NCBI GenBank assembly: GCA_017506865.1 | Contig: JAFCMP010000518.1 | Span: 496,001-560,000, forward strand | Length of the DNA: 64,000 nucleotides | Source of the DNA: Tribonema minus | Taxonomy: Eukaryota; Sar; Xanthophyceae; Tribonematales; Tribonemataceae | Direction of reading: 5' to 3' | In this document: piece after piece, positions 34,131 through 45,081 of the stretch | Layout: every line of letters starts with the position of its first letter | Numbering within the stretch: position 1 is the first letter of the stretch | Translations under genes and position numbers: made by a program | The notes under the pieces: generated by a model | The model's input: only the letters and a program-made list of their open reading frames with translations | Told to the model about the DNA's origin: nothing | The model's database searches: none

Positions 34131-36990
34131 ACTGCATTGTGAGCATGCCTCAAGATGCGGCTGAACTGCTGCTGCTGGCCTGCATTAGAGGAACAGCGGC
34201 CAGCCGCAGCTGCCAGTAGTGCAACTGCAGGCTAGGGTTCATAGATGCGACACACAACGCCACGAATCTTCACTTCGTGAGTACTGCAACGTACTGCAAC
34301 CATGTGTGTTTGCGGGTCACAACAACCAAGTACTGCCATCAAGCCTCAGGCTGTTTTCCGGTCACTCACTATAAAACATCAACATGAATCCGACTCGGAG
34401 TGACTCTGTCTTCACACGGTCACCGTGTAGCAAATTAATCCAACTTCCAGCCATGAGCAGAAGATAGGGTCACATGGTAACATTCAAGGTCGAAATAAAA
34501 CCGGGCCCATGATTCACTGGAAGATTCTATATAATCGTCATCAAGACTGAGTGTCGATCAGCAGTTCTCAGACTGACAGAACTTCTGAATCAATGTCATG
34601 ACAAGTTAAAAGCATCTATGATCATCATTCAATTTGGGGATTGACGGCGGTCTCATGACATACATCATGACTTCAATGCTCAGTCGCTGTGCAAATGACG
34701 AAGCAGCTAGTAGTACCATGCCATCAGTGAACTTCGATGACCTTCAAGGCTCAACATCGTTAATCCATAATGATTACAGTAACTGATAGACTGAAGTATT
34801 CAAATTGATGTCCTTCATCATACCGGTAGGTGTCTAAGAAATTTTGAATCAGCTGCCTGGCAGCCTGGGGCTCACACATCAACATTGAATGACAATTCAT
34901 TAGAAATTAATTGAATTTACAGTAACTGCAGTCATGACAGCAACCATGATGATGGCTCGAGCTGCAGCCTGTAAGGCTGAGTGAGAACCGTGATGATCGT
35001 CGCGATCTGATCATTGGTTCACTGACTCAGAGATTCATGTCACTGCGCGCCAAGCCTTCAAGTTGTCGAAATTCACTGCGCGCTTGTCGAAATTCTGCAA
35101 TCAAAACTCCAAGTTGACAATGTGAAGCCACCCAATGGCATTGCATTTGATTAAAATTTCACTCTGAGTCAGTCTCTGCGTCACATTTACTAAATTCAAT
35201 TTCAACAGCCTGACGGCGAAGTGCAAAATGAAATGCTACTTGAAAGATCATCATGACATGATGGCTCGAGCTGCAGCCTGTAAGGTTGAGTGAGAACCGT
35301 GATTATCATCACGATGTGATCATTGATTCATCATGTCACTGTGCACCAAGCCTTGTCATAACGGTTGAAATTCACTGCAGTGCGCGCTTGTCGAAATTCT
35401 GCAATTATTACAACTTCAAGATGACAATGTAAAGCCACCCATTGCATTCAACTAAAATTTCACTCACTACAGTCTCTGCGTCACAATGTCAATTTACTAA
35501 ATTGAATTTCAACAGCCTGATGGCGAAGTGCAAATAAAATGCTACTTGAAAGATGCTTATTGCGCTGGGACAACCAGTCTGAGACTGACTCAGTCACTCT
35601 GACATTCGGTCCAATAACCGATGACCGTACTACATGGTATCAATAAGATCTGATTCAGAATCTGAATCAGCAGTTGTGTGAGACTGTAACTGTTGCAGTT
35701 CCCGACTCAATGTATCTAATACTATTTGATGCTCGCCTGCTGCAGCAGCAGCTGCGCTGCATGTTATATAAGTCTTGAAGCTGCTCCATTTGAATCAGAA
35801 TTCAATGTCACTCGGTTTGATTGATTGAAGGTTTCAAATTCAATTTGGCAATTTTAAGCCTTCCGGCATCTGATGATTCATCAGCATCCTCAGGATCATC
35901 AGTGACAACCAGCTCACCGTTGAGTAAGCTCAGCCTAGTAATACTACTAGTTTGGAGGGGAAATTAATATTGAATAGCCTGAGGTCCTGGGCTTGCGGCG
36001 TGAGAGCCTCCGAATTTAGATTTAATTGCACAATGCCACTAATTTAAAATGAGTAATATCGTCAATTGCGATGCGTTCTGCATGCAACTACTCGTCAAAG
36101 TTCAGTTTATGACTGTTTGTCAATAACTTGACGACGTTGTGTTTGACACACAATTATTGACAACGTGTCGTTGCAATGCTTGCGAACTTCGTGCACACAG
36201 TCTTTGCGCCCAGGTGTAACAATAGCAGTAGCTTTTACAGGAACTGTTGTCGATGCAACGTTGCGCAACGCAGTACAGCCTGAGATTATGAGATGCATCA
36301 CCATGTGACACGACAACCGTTACTATACACGCTAACTGTGCGCGCACTGATCCTGAGTTAGTAATTGCATCGTAATTTCATCTTCATGATAGTAATACTA
36401 TGATGTTTAACTGTTACTAACTTACTAGTAGCTTTGGACTTCAGCTCAATGAGATGATCGATGACCTCAGAGTCTGCCAGATTGAGTCCCCAATTGAGCC
36501 ACGGTGTACATCCTGCAAGAAGGAATCATTATTCGAAGCTTTATACATTAAACCAATAGTAAAATCAGTGAACAAACATCAAACTCAGACTCTTACCGAC
36601 ATTCTATGTCGTGAGCAAAAAGTCAGGATTACTTTAGAGAGATTCTGAAGTAGTCTGTTCTGAGGCTCACAAGTAAATTGTATGTTGTGTCAATTGTACG
36701 AGACTTCAAGTCTGAGCCACTGAATCAGATAGTATTACGGCACTGATGGACTGATTCTGAAGTGAAGGACTGATTCTGAAGTGAAGTAGTGTTCAATCGT
36801 TCAACAGTTAATAAGTCAAGTACCTCAAAATTGTTGACAATTGACTCCGAGTAGGTGGCTGTAACAGTTGTAAATGATCGACTCTGAGTCAGCATCCATT
36901 TACACAAGATATCATTTGATTATTTAATAATTTAGTATGATGATTGACACAAGGTGCCATGATTAAAGTAATAAGAACCAGTAGTCCACT
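34131..36990. other. AT-richer island without genes
   Basis: Composition drops clearly towards A and T compared with both sides, with short direct and inverted motifs (ACTGAGTCAGAGTC-like, GACTGATTCTGAAGTGAAG twice at 36748-36780, a GACAACGT.GT/ACAC.ACGTTGTC-like hairpin at 36120-36170). The longest open frame is 75 codons. It contains a 309-bp tandem duplication (34945-35560). It ends where LINE copy E begins. Confidence 0.6.
34945..35560. repeat. tandem duplication, 309-bp period
   Basis: Two diverged units begin with GATGGCTCGAGCTGCAGCC at 34951 and 35260 and run through CGCGCTTGTCGAAATTCTGCA, AGCCACCCA, AAAATTTCACTC and CAACAGCCTGA.GGCGAAGTGCAAA to CTACTTGAAAGAT. Identity is about 85 percent by eye. 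Confidence 0.88.
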
Positions 36991-39900
36991 ACATAGAGGT
37001 GCAGCGGCAGCGCCTGCAGGCGCAGCAGGTGGGGCAGGTGGGCTTTTCACGTGGACCATCTCAACCCCTGCAGTCGCAGCAGTGCTTGACAGCATCAGCC
37101 TCGATGAGCTGTGCAAGCTGCAGTTCGCGACAACTAGAAGCCTTGCTAGACCACGCAATCGCCGCTATGTAGGAGCTGCACTGGAGAACGCAGCAACACA
37201 TCTGTTGGCACACACAATGACGATGTTCGTCAATGCGGCGCGGGGGCCAGATTCCGCAGAGCGGGTGCAGCGACTGCAAAGATCCACGATTCTACACCAC
37301 CTCATGCCATCACTCATCACCTCCACCGATGGTGCACCTGGCATCACTCGCTCCGACAGAATCAGAATGTTGGCACGCGGTGAGCTTGACCGGTTGGTGC
37401 CAGCGCTCCTCGCACACGCGCGTGCGCACCGGCGCTGGCGCGCGCGCCAGCAAACGGAGGCAGCGATCAACGCCTACGTCCTACAGTGCATGGGCACACG
37501 GGGGGGGCTACAGCAGGCAGCGCGTTTCCTTCAGCCCAAAACGGTGGCGATACCTGATGATGACTGCTTTGCCGCCATGCAGTCCAAACACCCCCCCGCT
37601 GCGCCAGGGGAACAACTCCATGAGCTATCTGGCATTGTTGATCAGCTTGTGGCGAAAGCAGCCGACATGCCAGCAGAACTCAGCCTGTTACAGGGGGAGG
37701 GAATTGAGCCAGAGACGGTTGCCAAGCTCATCCAGCGAGCAAGCCCTTACAGTGGAGCAGGCCCATCAGGGCTGCGCTACAGCCACCTGCAGGATGCGCT
37801 ACGCACAAGCTGGGGACGGCATGAGTTTGCTGCTGTCCTCACCCGGTGGCTTCAGGCCGTTATGCGGGAGGCTGCGCGGCTGCCGGATGCCTTCTGGCAG
37901 TTGCATGGCGCGGGGCGCCTGACGCCACTTGCAGAACAACAGGAAGATGGTACAGCTGAGCAGCGGCCCATCGTTTGCGGCGAGGTGCTGCAGCGACTAT
38001 GCACTTCGGTGTACGTGGCAGACCGCAAAGACTTCCTGGCGGAGCTCCTTGAGCCAGACGGGCAGTATGGGGTAGCCGTCTCAGCAGGAGCGGAGAAAGC
38101 GGCCATGGCCGGCAAACTCGCGTATGAGCTTGGTCACTGGCAGTTCATGCTGGACCTCAAGAATGCCTTCAACATGGTGTTCGTCCTGGCGGCAGCGGAA
38201 TGGGTAGCAGCACAGCTGCCGGACTTCCTCGACTACTTCATCGGCACATACGTTCGCACTCGGCCACGCCTGCTGTTCCAGCACGTCGACGGCTCCACGC
38301 GCATCATCATGTCTCAGCGCGGGTTTAAGCAGGGGGACCCCGCAGCACCGATGCTCTTCTGCGGCGCCATTGCTCAGTGCTTGAAACGGTTCAATGAGGT
38401 GGCGGCCGCGCAGCGCGCGCGGAGGCGGATGGGCGCCTACATGGACGATGCCAACGTCCGAACAGGCGCTTGCACGCTGACTGAGGATGACATACAAACG
38501 GTGGCGCAGCTCAAACAACACTTTGCGGAGGTGGGGCTGGAGCTAAACCTCACCAAGTCACGCGCGCTGCCTGGCAGGGGGCATGTGGTGACAGACCACA
38601 AGCGGCAACTGCTGCAGCAGCTGGGCGTTCAGCTAGTGGGGGATACGGATGAAAATCAGAACCGCGGAGCTGTGTTGCTGGGGGTGCCGGTGGGCCACAG
38701 CAGCTTTGTGGACGCATGGCTGCGCAGGGAAGCGGGTGCAGGCGGGGCAGGGGCTCGACTCGCAGAGCGATGCGCGCGCCTGACATCTCCGAGGGCTATG
38801 TTCAGGTTACTGCGTTACTGCGTGGTGCCTCGCATGACGTACTGCCTGCGCACCATTCCCACTACGCAGACAGCGCCAGCCGCCAAGGAGTGGGATCAGG
38901 TCACGCAGTGGGTGCTTGAGCACTCAATGGGCCTGCAGCCACCAGGGCAGACCTGGCACCAGTTTGAGCAAAGTGGGGCCCACTTCCATCTGGCAGCACA
39001 CGGCCCAGCCTTACAGCAAGCGCAACTCCCAACACGGCATGGCGGCCTTGGCATTACCAGCGCCTGCGACATCGCTGATGCTGCGTATGTGGCGGGCACG
39101 TTGCAAGCGCTGCAACCAGCACTCTCTGGATGGGCGGGGGTGCTGCAGCAGGCGGCTCCTCAAGCGGCTGCAGACGACGCTGCTGAGGATGCGGCAACAC
39201 AAGCGGCACCGGCAGCAGCGGCAGCAGCACCAGCACCAGCACCAGCAGCATCAGCAGCGGCAACTGTTACAGCGGCAGCGGCGGTTGCCAGTGGAGGCGC
39301 GACCGCTCCGGCAGCGGCAACTGCATCAGCGGCAGGCCGCGCTTATGGCGCAGCCATTCCGGCAACACACGACGCAGCTGCCGCTGGATCAGGGGCCGCG
39401 GCGGCAGCACAGGCGGCACCAGCGGCAGCAGCAGCGGCGGCGCACGGCGCACCTACTCCGACGGCAGCAGCGGCGGCGGCAGCAGCAGCTGCTCCAGCAT
39501 CAGAAGCTGCTGCAGCAGCTGCAGCACATGTTGCACCTCAAGTGGCCTCGGCGGCATCACTAACTGCGGCATCAACAGCAGCTGCTGCGGGCATAGGCAA
39601 CACAGCTGCTCCAGGCCCTACTAGGGCTGCTGCAGCACCTGCAACAGGAGCAGCGTCGGCAGGCGGCGCCGCAATCATGCCGGCTGCGACAGCGGCAATG
39701 GCGGCGGCAGCGGCCAATGCGGCAGGTGCTGCACCAACACCTGCGGCAGCAGCAACACCACTGGCAGCAGCAGCAACGGCAGGCGGCGCAGCTGCAGCAC
39801 CAGCGCACGCACCAGCGGCAGCCGTCAATGCAGGCGCTGCGCGTTCCACACCAGCAATGCTACAAGGCGCAGCAGCAGCAGAGGTGGCGCGCCTGCCCCT

Positions 39901-41077
39901 CACGCGGACGATCGCCACAGCTGCCGCATCCCTACGTGCAGCAACAGGTGACAAGCTGGAACATACACTGCCACCAGCGCTAACGCCACTGCAGCAGCAA
40001 CCACCTACGCAGCAGCCGCCGCTGCGGCCGACAGCAGGTGGTGGCACTGGTGCGGAGGCTGTTTGCGTACTTGACGCCAGTGCTCTGCAGTTGCAGTGTA
40101 GCCTGAAGCGCCCCAATCAGAGTGCGCTTGCAGATCCCGTCGCTACCGAGCTTGCAGATAAGGTGGAGGCGGACCTGCAACAGCTGCCGCAGGGCACGCA
40201 ACGCACGCAAGCACTTGCTCGATTCCGGTCGCAGCGCCACATGCACTCGATCGGCATGGCATTCCTCAATGAGCCCATGTACTCCACAACGGCTTCGTTC
40301 GACGGCCTATCCTGGCAACTGGCCGTCAAACGCGCCATCGGAGTTACTGTAGAGGAACAGACGACAGGCTGCAAGCTGTGCGGGAAGTCGCCGGGCGGCA
40401 CCCTGCATGCACGGCTATGTCAAGCGCCACGCGTCAAGGCGCACGACACCATCGTCCATAATAGCGTCAAGAGGGCCACGCAGCGCATCCTGCGGCAATA
40501 CCTCAAAACGGGACTGGTTGACGAGGACTACACGCCGTTTCTGGGGTCCGCCGGGCCGCCAGGGAGTCGCAGGATGGACATCGTGCTGCCTGCCGACGCC
40601 TTCCCGGTGACCGGCTACGACGACCCGACACGCCACCTACCGCTCATGCTGGACGTTACCTGCTTCGAGGCACAGGTGGCGTCGCGGGCGGCGAAGACTG
40701 CAGCAGACCCTGAGCGATGCTGCCGCGACCAGGAGGCCGCCAAGACTACCCACTATTCTGGTCATTATGATCAGAATTGCTACAAACTTGCCACTTTGGC
40801 AATAGGGTCATTTGGCAGCATCGGGGAGCAGGGGCGGAAGCTGCTGGAGGCTGTGGCGACGGAGTATGCCAGCAGGATGTCAGTGCCCGGAGGAGCGCGC
40901 CCTAAAGCTCTCAAGGGCATTGCCCTGGCGCGCTTACGTTCGGCACTGTCGGCAGCGCTCCACATGGCGTACTCTGGCCGTGTCATGACACACATGGCAG
41001 AATCCAGGGGGAGGGGGCACATGGAGGAGGACGTAGGGGAGGACCCCGAGATGCCATTTGGCGGCGGTGGCGTTTGA
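36944..41077 (+). CDS. LINE polyprotein: reverse transcriptase, CCHC, RLE (1377 codons)
   Basis: Uninterrupted frame; the first 18 or so codons come from flanking DNA, so the ATG at 36944 is fortuitous. Approximate residues: GPSGLRYSHLQDAL about 273; motif A LDLKNAFN about 402; RGFKQGDPAAPMLF about 458; catalytic YMDDAN about 498; C-terminal RT/thumb to about 720; Ala-rich linker 720-1000; zinc knuckle CKLCGKSPGGTLHARLC about 1142; MDIVLP about 1210 and LMLDVTCFEAQ about 1232 (other copies have VDVT). In R2-like LINEs the RT copies RNA onto the target nicked by the RLE, and the fingers and knuckle hold the target. Catalytic residues are in place, but the missing N-terminus makes autonomous movement unlikely. 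The YMDD box is unusual against the more common FADD of LINEs. Confidence 0.85.
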   Translation: MTQGAMIKVIRTSSPLHRGAAAAPAGAAGGAGGLFTWTISTPAVAAVLDSISLDELCKLQFATTRSLARPRNRRYVGAALENAATHLLAHTMTMFVNAARGPDSAERVQRLQRSTILHHLMPSLITSTDGAPGITRSDRIRMLARGELDRLVPALLAHARAHRRWRARQQTEAAINAYVLQCMGTRGGLQQAARFLQPKTVAIPDDDCFAAMQSKHPPAAPGEQLHELSGIVDQLVAKAADMPAELSLLQGEGIEPETVAKLIQRASPYSGAGPSGLRYSHLQDALRTSWGRHEFAAVLTRWLQAVMREAARLPDAFWQLHGAGRLTPLAEQQEDGTAEQRPIVCGEVLQRLCTSVYVADRKDFLAELLEPDGQYGVAVSAGAEKAAMAGKLAYELGHWQFMLDLKNAFNMVFVLAAAEWVAAQLPDFLDYFIGTYVRTRPRLLFQHVDGSTRIIMSQRGFKQGDPAAPMLFCGAIAQCLKRFNEVAAAQRARRRMGAYMDDANVRTGACTLTEDDIQTVAQLKQHFAEVGLELNLTKSRALPGRGHVVTDHKRQLLQQLGVQLVGDTDENQNRGAVLLGVPVGHSSFVDAWLRREAGAGGAGARLAERCARLTSPRAMFRLLRYCVVPRMTYCLRTIPTTQTAPAAKEWDQVTQWVLEHSMGLQPPGQTWHQFEQSGAHFHLAAHGPALQQAQLPTRHGGLGITSACDIADAAYVAGTLQALQPALSGWAGVLQQAAPQAAADDAAEDAATQAAPAAAAAAPAPAPAASAAATVTAAAAVASGGATAPAAATASAAGRAYGAAIPATHDAAAAGSGAAAAAQAAPAAAAAAAHGAPTPTAAAAAAAAAAPASEAAAAAAAHVAPQVASAASLTAASTAAAAGIGNTAAPGPTRAAAAPATGAASAGGAAIMPAATAAMAAAAANAAGAAPTPAAAATPLAAAATAGGAAAAPAHAPAAAVNAGAARSTPAMLQGAAAAEVARLPLTRTIATAAASLRAATGDKLEHTLPPALTPLQQQPPTQQPPLRPTAGGGTGAEAVCVLDASALQLQCSLKRPNQSALADPVATELADKVEADLQQLPQGTQRTQALARFRSQRHMHSIGMAFLNEPMYSTTASFDGLSWQLAVKRAIGVTVEEQTTGCKLCGKSPGGTLHARLCQAPRVKAHDTIVHNSVKRATQRILRQYLKTGLVDEDYTPFLGSAGPPGSRRMDIVLPADAFPVTGYDDPTRHLPLMLDVTCFEAQVASRAAKTAADPERCCRDQEAAKTTHYSGHYDQNCYKLATLAIGSFGSIGEQGRKLLEAVATEYASRMSVPGGARPKALKGIALARLRSALSAALHMAYSGRVMTHMAESRGRGHMEEDVGEDPEMPFGGGGV

Positions 41078-41171
41078 GTGGTTGTCGTTGCGACACTTTC
41101 AGACTGTCATACGACATGTAGATTCCTTACAGCTAGATGCCAATCATCTGGGCTTTTTCGCGCCCTGAGCG
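37000..41171 (+). mobile_element. family-1 RLE LINE, copy E, 5'-truncated, open frame
   Basis: Matches copy B from its position 4430 onward. The 5' break is at about 37000 in the Gly/Ala-rich tract; the 3' end stops at CGCCCTGAGCG (41171), about 20 bp short of the normal tail, and is followed after four bases by the inverted duplication 41176-41681. It lacks the N-terminal fingers. The protein region is uninterrupted, unlike in the other copies. No target duplication found. Confidence 0.88.
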
Positions 41172-41175
41172 CGAA

Positions 41176-41681
41176 AACATACAGTTGTACACTCTGTGTG
41201 TTTTTAGGCCGCCATCATTTTTCACCTGTCAGGCTTCGCCCAGGACATCAGCGGCGGCCTGATGTAAGTACCCTGACTAACTTACTAAGCGCCTGCCTCC
41301 TGGCCTGGCCTGCACACACTGGGGCCCCGCGACGTTTCATGCAACGACGGAGAGTGCAATTGCAATTGCAGCTCTCTGGACGCTGGGCAAATAAGTGAAG
41401 ACATGCGACCTACCTTCCATGTGTCTGTGTGTGTTGTCTGAAGTTGACAAGAAGCCAACAAAGCACGGCCTGAAGAAGGGCTGTGAAGGGAGGCAGGCTG
41501 CTGTGACAGTCTTTCGCTAGCCTCACGCCGTCGGCCTGAAAGTTGAAGCTCTGGAGAGGTGATTTGTGGTGCAGGCGCAGCGCCTTCTGGCCTGGCAGCG
41601 GGACCTGTGATTGCGTGGATGCATGGATAGGCAAAATAAGCGATGGAGGTGGCCAGCGGTGCGAGCGGCCTTGCGAGAGAC
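41176..41681 (+). repeat. inverted duplication, copy 2 (orphan promoter and start)
   Basis: Reverse complement of 33009-33505. It ends just after an ATG (41643) followed by the same codons as the Gln-rich gene start (MEVASGAS..), then runs into CCCTGGGGAACTCAG, unrelated to the gene. It would be an orphan promoter and start pointing right towards the tail of LINE copy D. Confidence 0.9.
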
Positions 41682-41724
41682 CCTGGGGAACTCAGTCTAA
41701 TGGTATGGGATAATCATTGTAGTG

Positions 41725-42141
41725 CACGCGCGCGTATCGCGCCTGCCGCAGAGATCATCTGATTTTGAGTGCCATCGCGCATGACGCATGCGCGCGTGCC
41801 GCCAAACAGGCGCAGGCGCGTGTGACGCGCCCACCATGGAAGCAGTGCACAGCCTGCCGGCAACTTCAAGTTGAAGCATGACACGCCCGCCACAGGACTC
41901 TGAGACTTGAGTCAGAGTCTGATACTCAGTCTGTAACAGTTGATGGCATTGCGTGTGCTGCTCCGGGCGGCGCCGGCACAAGTGCACGTGTGCATGTCCG
42001 CTCAGCCGCTGCGGCAGCAGCGCAGGAGTGCATGGCGCGCGCGCTGCCGCCAAGAGAGGGTGCAGGCGCGCGCTTGCCAAATTCTATAGCATTTAAATAT
42101 TGGTGCTTGGGGGGCTGCGGGATAGCCGAGTAGTTTGTTCT
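41725..42141 (+). repeat. left arm of a diverged 0.4-kb inverted repeat around LINE copy D
   Basis: Pairs with 47640-48045. Shared in order when one arm is reversed: GCGTATCGCGCCTGCCGCAG, TGACGCGCC, GGAAGC, GCAACTT.AAG, TGACACGCC, GGGCGGCGC, GCAGGAGTGCATGGC, GCAGGCGCGCGC, ATAGCATT, TTGGTGC.TTGGGG, GGATAGC.GAGTA. Identity is about 70 percent by eye. The sequence is not coding. The arms may be long terminal repeats of an older element into which copy D inserted. Confidence 0.78.
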
Positions 42142-42253
42142 GTACTTTTTATTAATTCTCGCTCAGGGCGCGAAAAAGCCCAGATGATTGGCATCTAGCT
42201 GTAAGGAATCTACATGTCGTATGACAGTCTGAAAGTGTCGCAACGACAACCAC

Positions 42254-43741
42254 TCAAACGCCACCGCCGCCAAATGGCATCTCGGGGTCCTCCCCTACGT
42301 CCTCCTCCATGTGCCCCCTCCCCCTGGATTCTGCCATGTGTGTCATGACACGGCCAGAGTACGCCATGTGGAGCGCTGCCGACAGTGCCGAACGTAAGCG
42401 CGCCAGGGCAATGCCCTTGAGAGCTTTAGGGCGCGCTCCTCCGGGCACTGACATCCTGCTGGCATACTCCGTCGCCACAGCCTCCAGCAGCTTCCGCCCC
42501 TGCTCCCCGATGCTGCCAAATGACCCTATTGCCAAAGTGGCAAGTTTGTAGCAATTCTGATCATAATGACCAGAATAGTGGGTAGTCTTGGCGGCCTCCT
42601 GGTCGCGGCAGCATCGCTCAGGGTCTGCTGCAGTCTTCGCCGCCCGCGACGCCACCTGTGCCTCGAAGCAGGTAACGTCCACCATGAGCGGTAGGTGGCG
42701 TGTCGGGTCGTCGTAGCCGGTCACCGGGAAGGCGTCGGCAGGCAGCACGATGTCCATCCTGCGACTCCCCGGCGGCCCGGCGGACCCCAGAAACGGCGTG
42801 TAGTCCTCGTCAACCAGTCCCGTTTTGAGGTATTGCCGCAGGATGCGCTGCGTGGCCCTCTTGATGCTATTATGGACGATGGTGTCGTGCGCCTTGACGC
42901 GTGGCGCTTGACATAGCCGTGCATGCAGGGTGCCGCCCGGCGACTTCCCGCACAGCTTGCAGCCTGTCGTCTGTTCCTCTACAGTAACTCCGATGGCGCG
43001 TTTGACGGCCAGTTGCCAGGATAGGCCGTCGAACGAAGCCGTTGTGGAGTACATGGGCTCGTTGAGGAATGCCATGCCAATCGAGTGCATGTGGCGCTGC
43101 GACCGGAATCGAGCAAGTGCTTGCGTGCGTTGCGTGCCCTGCGGCAGCTGTTGCAGGTCCGCCTCCACCTTATCTGCAAGCTCGGTAGCGACGGGATCTG
43201 CAAGCGCACTCTGATTGGGGCGCTTCAGGCTACACTGCAACTGCAGAGCACTGGCGTCAAGTACGCAAACAGCCTCCGCACCAGTGCCACCACCTGCTGT
43301 CGGCCGCAGCGGCGGCTGCTGCGTAGGTGGTTGCTGCTGCAGTGACGTTAGCGCTGGTGGCAGTGTATGTTCCAGCTTGTCACCTGTTGCTGCACGTAGG
43401 GATGCGGCAGCTGCGCCTTGTAGCATTGCTGGTGTGGAACGCGCAGCGCCTGCATTGACGGCTGCCGCTGGTGCGTGCGCTGGTGCTGCAGCTGCGCCGC
43501 CTGCCGTTGCTGCTGCTGCCAGTGGTGTTGCTGCTGCCGCAGGTGTTGGTGTAGCACCTGCCGCATTGGCCGCTGCCGCCGCCATTGCCGCTGTCGCAGC
43601 CGGCATGATTGCGGCGCCGCCTGCCGACGCTGCTCCTGTTGCAGGTGCTGCAGCAGCCCTAGGAGGGCCTGGAGCAGCTGTGTTGCCTATGCCCGCAGCA
43701 GCTGCTGTTGATGCCGCAGTTAGTGATGCCGCCGAGGCCAC
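42254..43741 (-). pseudogene. LINE polyprotein C-terminal part (linker, CCHC, RLE)
   Basis: Resumes the correct frame after the deletion near 43885. Same knuckle CKLCGKSPGGTLHARLC and MDIVLP/MVDVTCFEAQ core as the other copies, ending FGGGGV and a stop at 42254. A 16-codon in-frame deletion lies in the linker before SLRAATGDKLEH. Confidence 0.82.
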
Positions 43742-45081
43742 TTGAGGTGCAACATGTGCTGCAGCTGCTGCAGCAGCTTCTGATGCTGGAGCAGCTGCTG
43801 CTGCCGCCGCCGCTGCTGCCGTCGGAGTAGGTGCGCCGTGCGCCGCCGCTGCTGCTGCCGCTGGTGCCGCCTTGCTGCCGCCGCGGCCCCTGATCCAGCG
43901 GCAGCTGCGTCGTGTGTTGCCGGAATGGCTGCGCCATAAGCGCGGCCTGCCGCTGATGCAGTTGCCGCTGCCGGAGCGGTCGCGCCTCCACTGGCAACCG
44001 CCGCTGCCGCTGTAACAGTTGCCGCTGCTGATGCTGCTGGTGCTGGTGCTGGTGCTGCTGCCGCTGCTGCCGGTGCCGCTTGTGTTGCCGCATCCTCAGC
44101 AGCGTCGTCTGCAGCCGCTTGAGGAGCCGCCTGCTGCAGCACCCCCGCCCATCCAGAGAGTGCTGGTTGCAGCGCTTGCAACGTGCCCGCCACATACGCA
44201 GCATCAGCGATGTCGCAGGCGCTGGTAATGCCAAGGCCGCCATGCCGTGTTGGGAGTCGCGCTTGCTGTAAGGCTGGGCCGTGCGCTGCCAGATGGAAGT
44301 GGGCCCCACTTTGCTCAAACTGGTGCCAGGTCTGGCCTGGTGGCTGCAGGCCCATTGAGTGCTCAAGCACCCACTGCGTGACCCGATCCCACTCCTTGGC
44401 GGCTGGCGCTGTCTGCGTAGTGGGAATGGTGCGCAGGCAGTACGTCATGCGAGGCACCACGCAGTAGCGCAGTAACCTGAACATAGCCCTCGGATATGTC
44501 AGGCGCGCGCATCGCTCTGCGAATCGAGCCCCTGCCCCGCCTGCACCCGCTTCCCTGCGCAGCCATGCGTCCACAAAGCTGCTGTGGCCCACCGGCACCC
44601 CCAGCAACACAGCTCCGCGGTTCTGATTTTCATCCGTATCCCACACTAGCTGAACGCCCAGCTGCTGCAGCAGTTGCCGCTCGTGGTCTGTCACCACATG
44701 CCCCCTGCCAGGCAGCGCGCGTGACTTGGTGAGGTTTAGCTCCAGCCCCACCTCCGCAAAGTGTTGTTTGAGCTGCGCCACCGCCTGTATGTCATCCTGA
44801 GTCAGCGTGCAAGCGCCTGTTCGGACGTTGGCATCGTCCATGTAGGCGCCCATCCGCCTCCGCGCGCGCTGCGCGGCCGCCGCCTCATTGAACCGTTTCA
44901 AGCACTGAGCAATGGCGCCGCAGAAGAGCATCGGTGCTGCGGGGTCCCCCTGCTTAAACCCGCGCTGAGACATGATGATGCGCGTGGAGCCGTCGACGTG
45001 CTGGAACAGCAGGCGTGGCCGAGTGCGAACGTATGTGCCGATGAAGTAGTCGAGGAAGTCCGGCAGCTGTGCTGCTACCCA
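43720..45081 (-). pseudogene. LINE polyprotein middle part (RT catalytic core, linker)
   Basis: Continues in frame after the nonsense codon, with MSQRGFKQGDPAAPMLF, YMDDANVRTG and the RT thumb (HGGLGITSACDIADAAYVAG), into the Ala-rich linker. A one-base deletion near 43885 (AGCAAGG where others have AGCACAGG) then shifts it to an Arg/Gln-rich spurious tail ending at 43720. Confidence 0.82.

Noticed and set aside
37000-37400. LINE copy E as a complete element with start at 36944
   Set aside because: Comparison with copies B and D shows that the N-terminal fingers and 5' end are missing; the ATG lies in flanking DNA.
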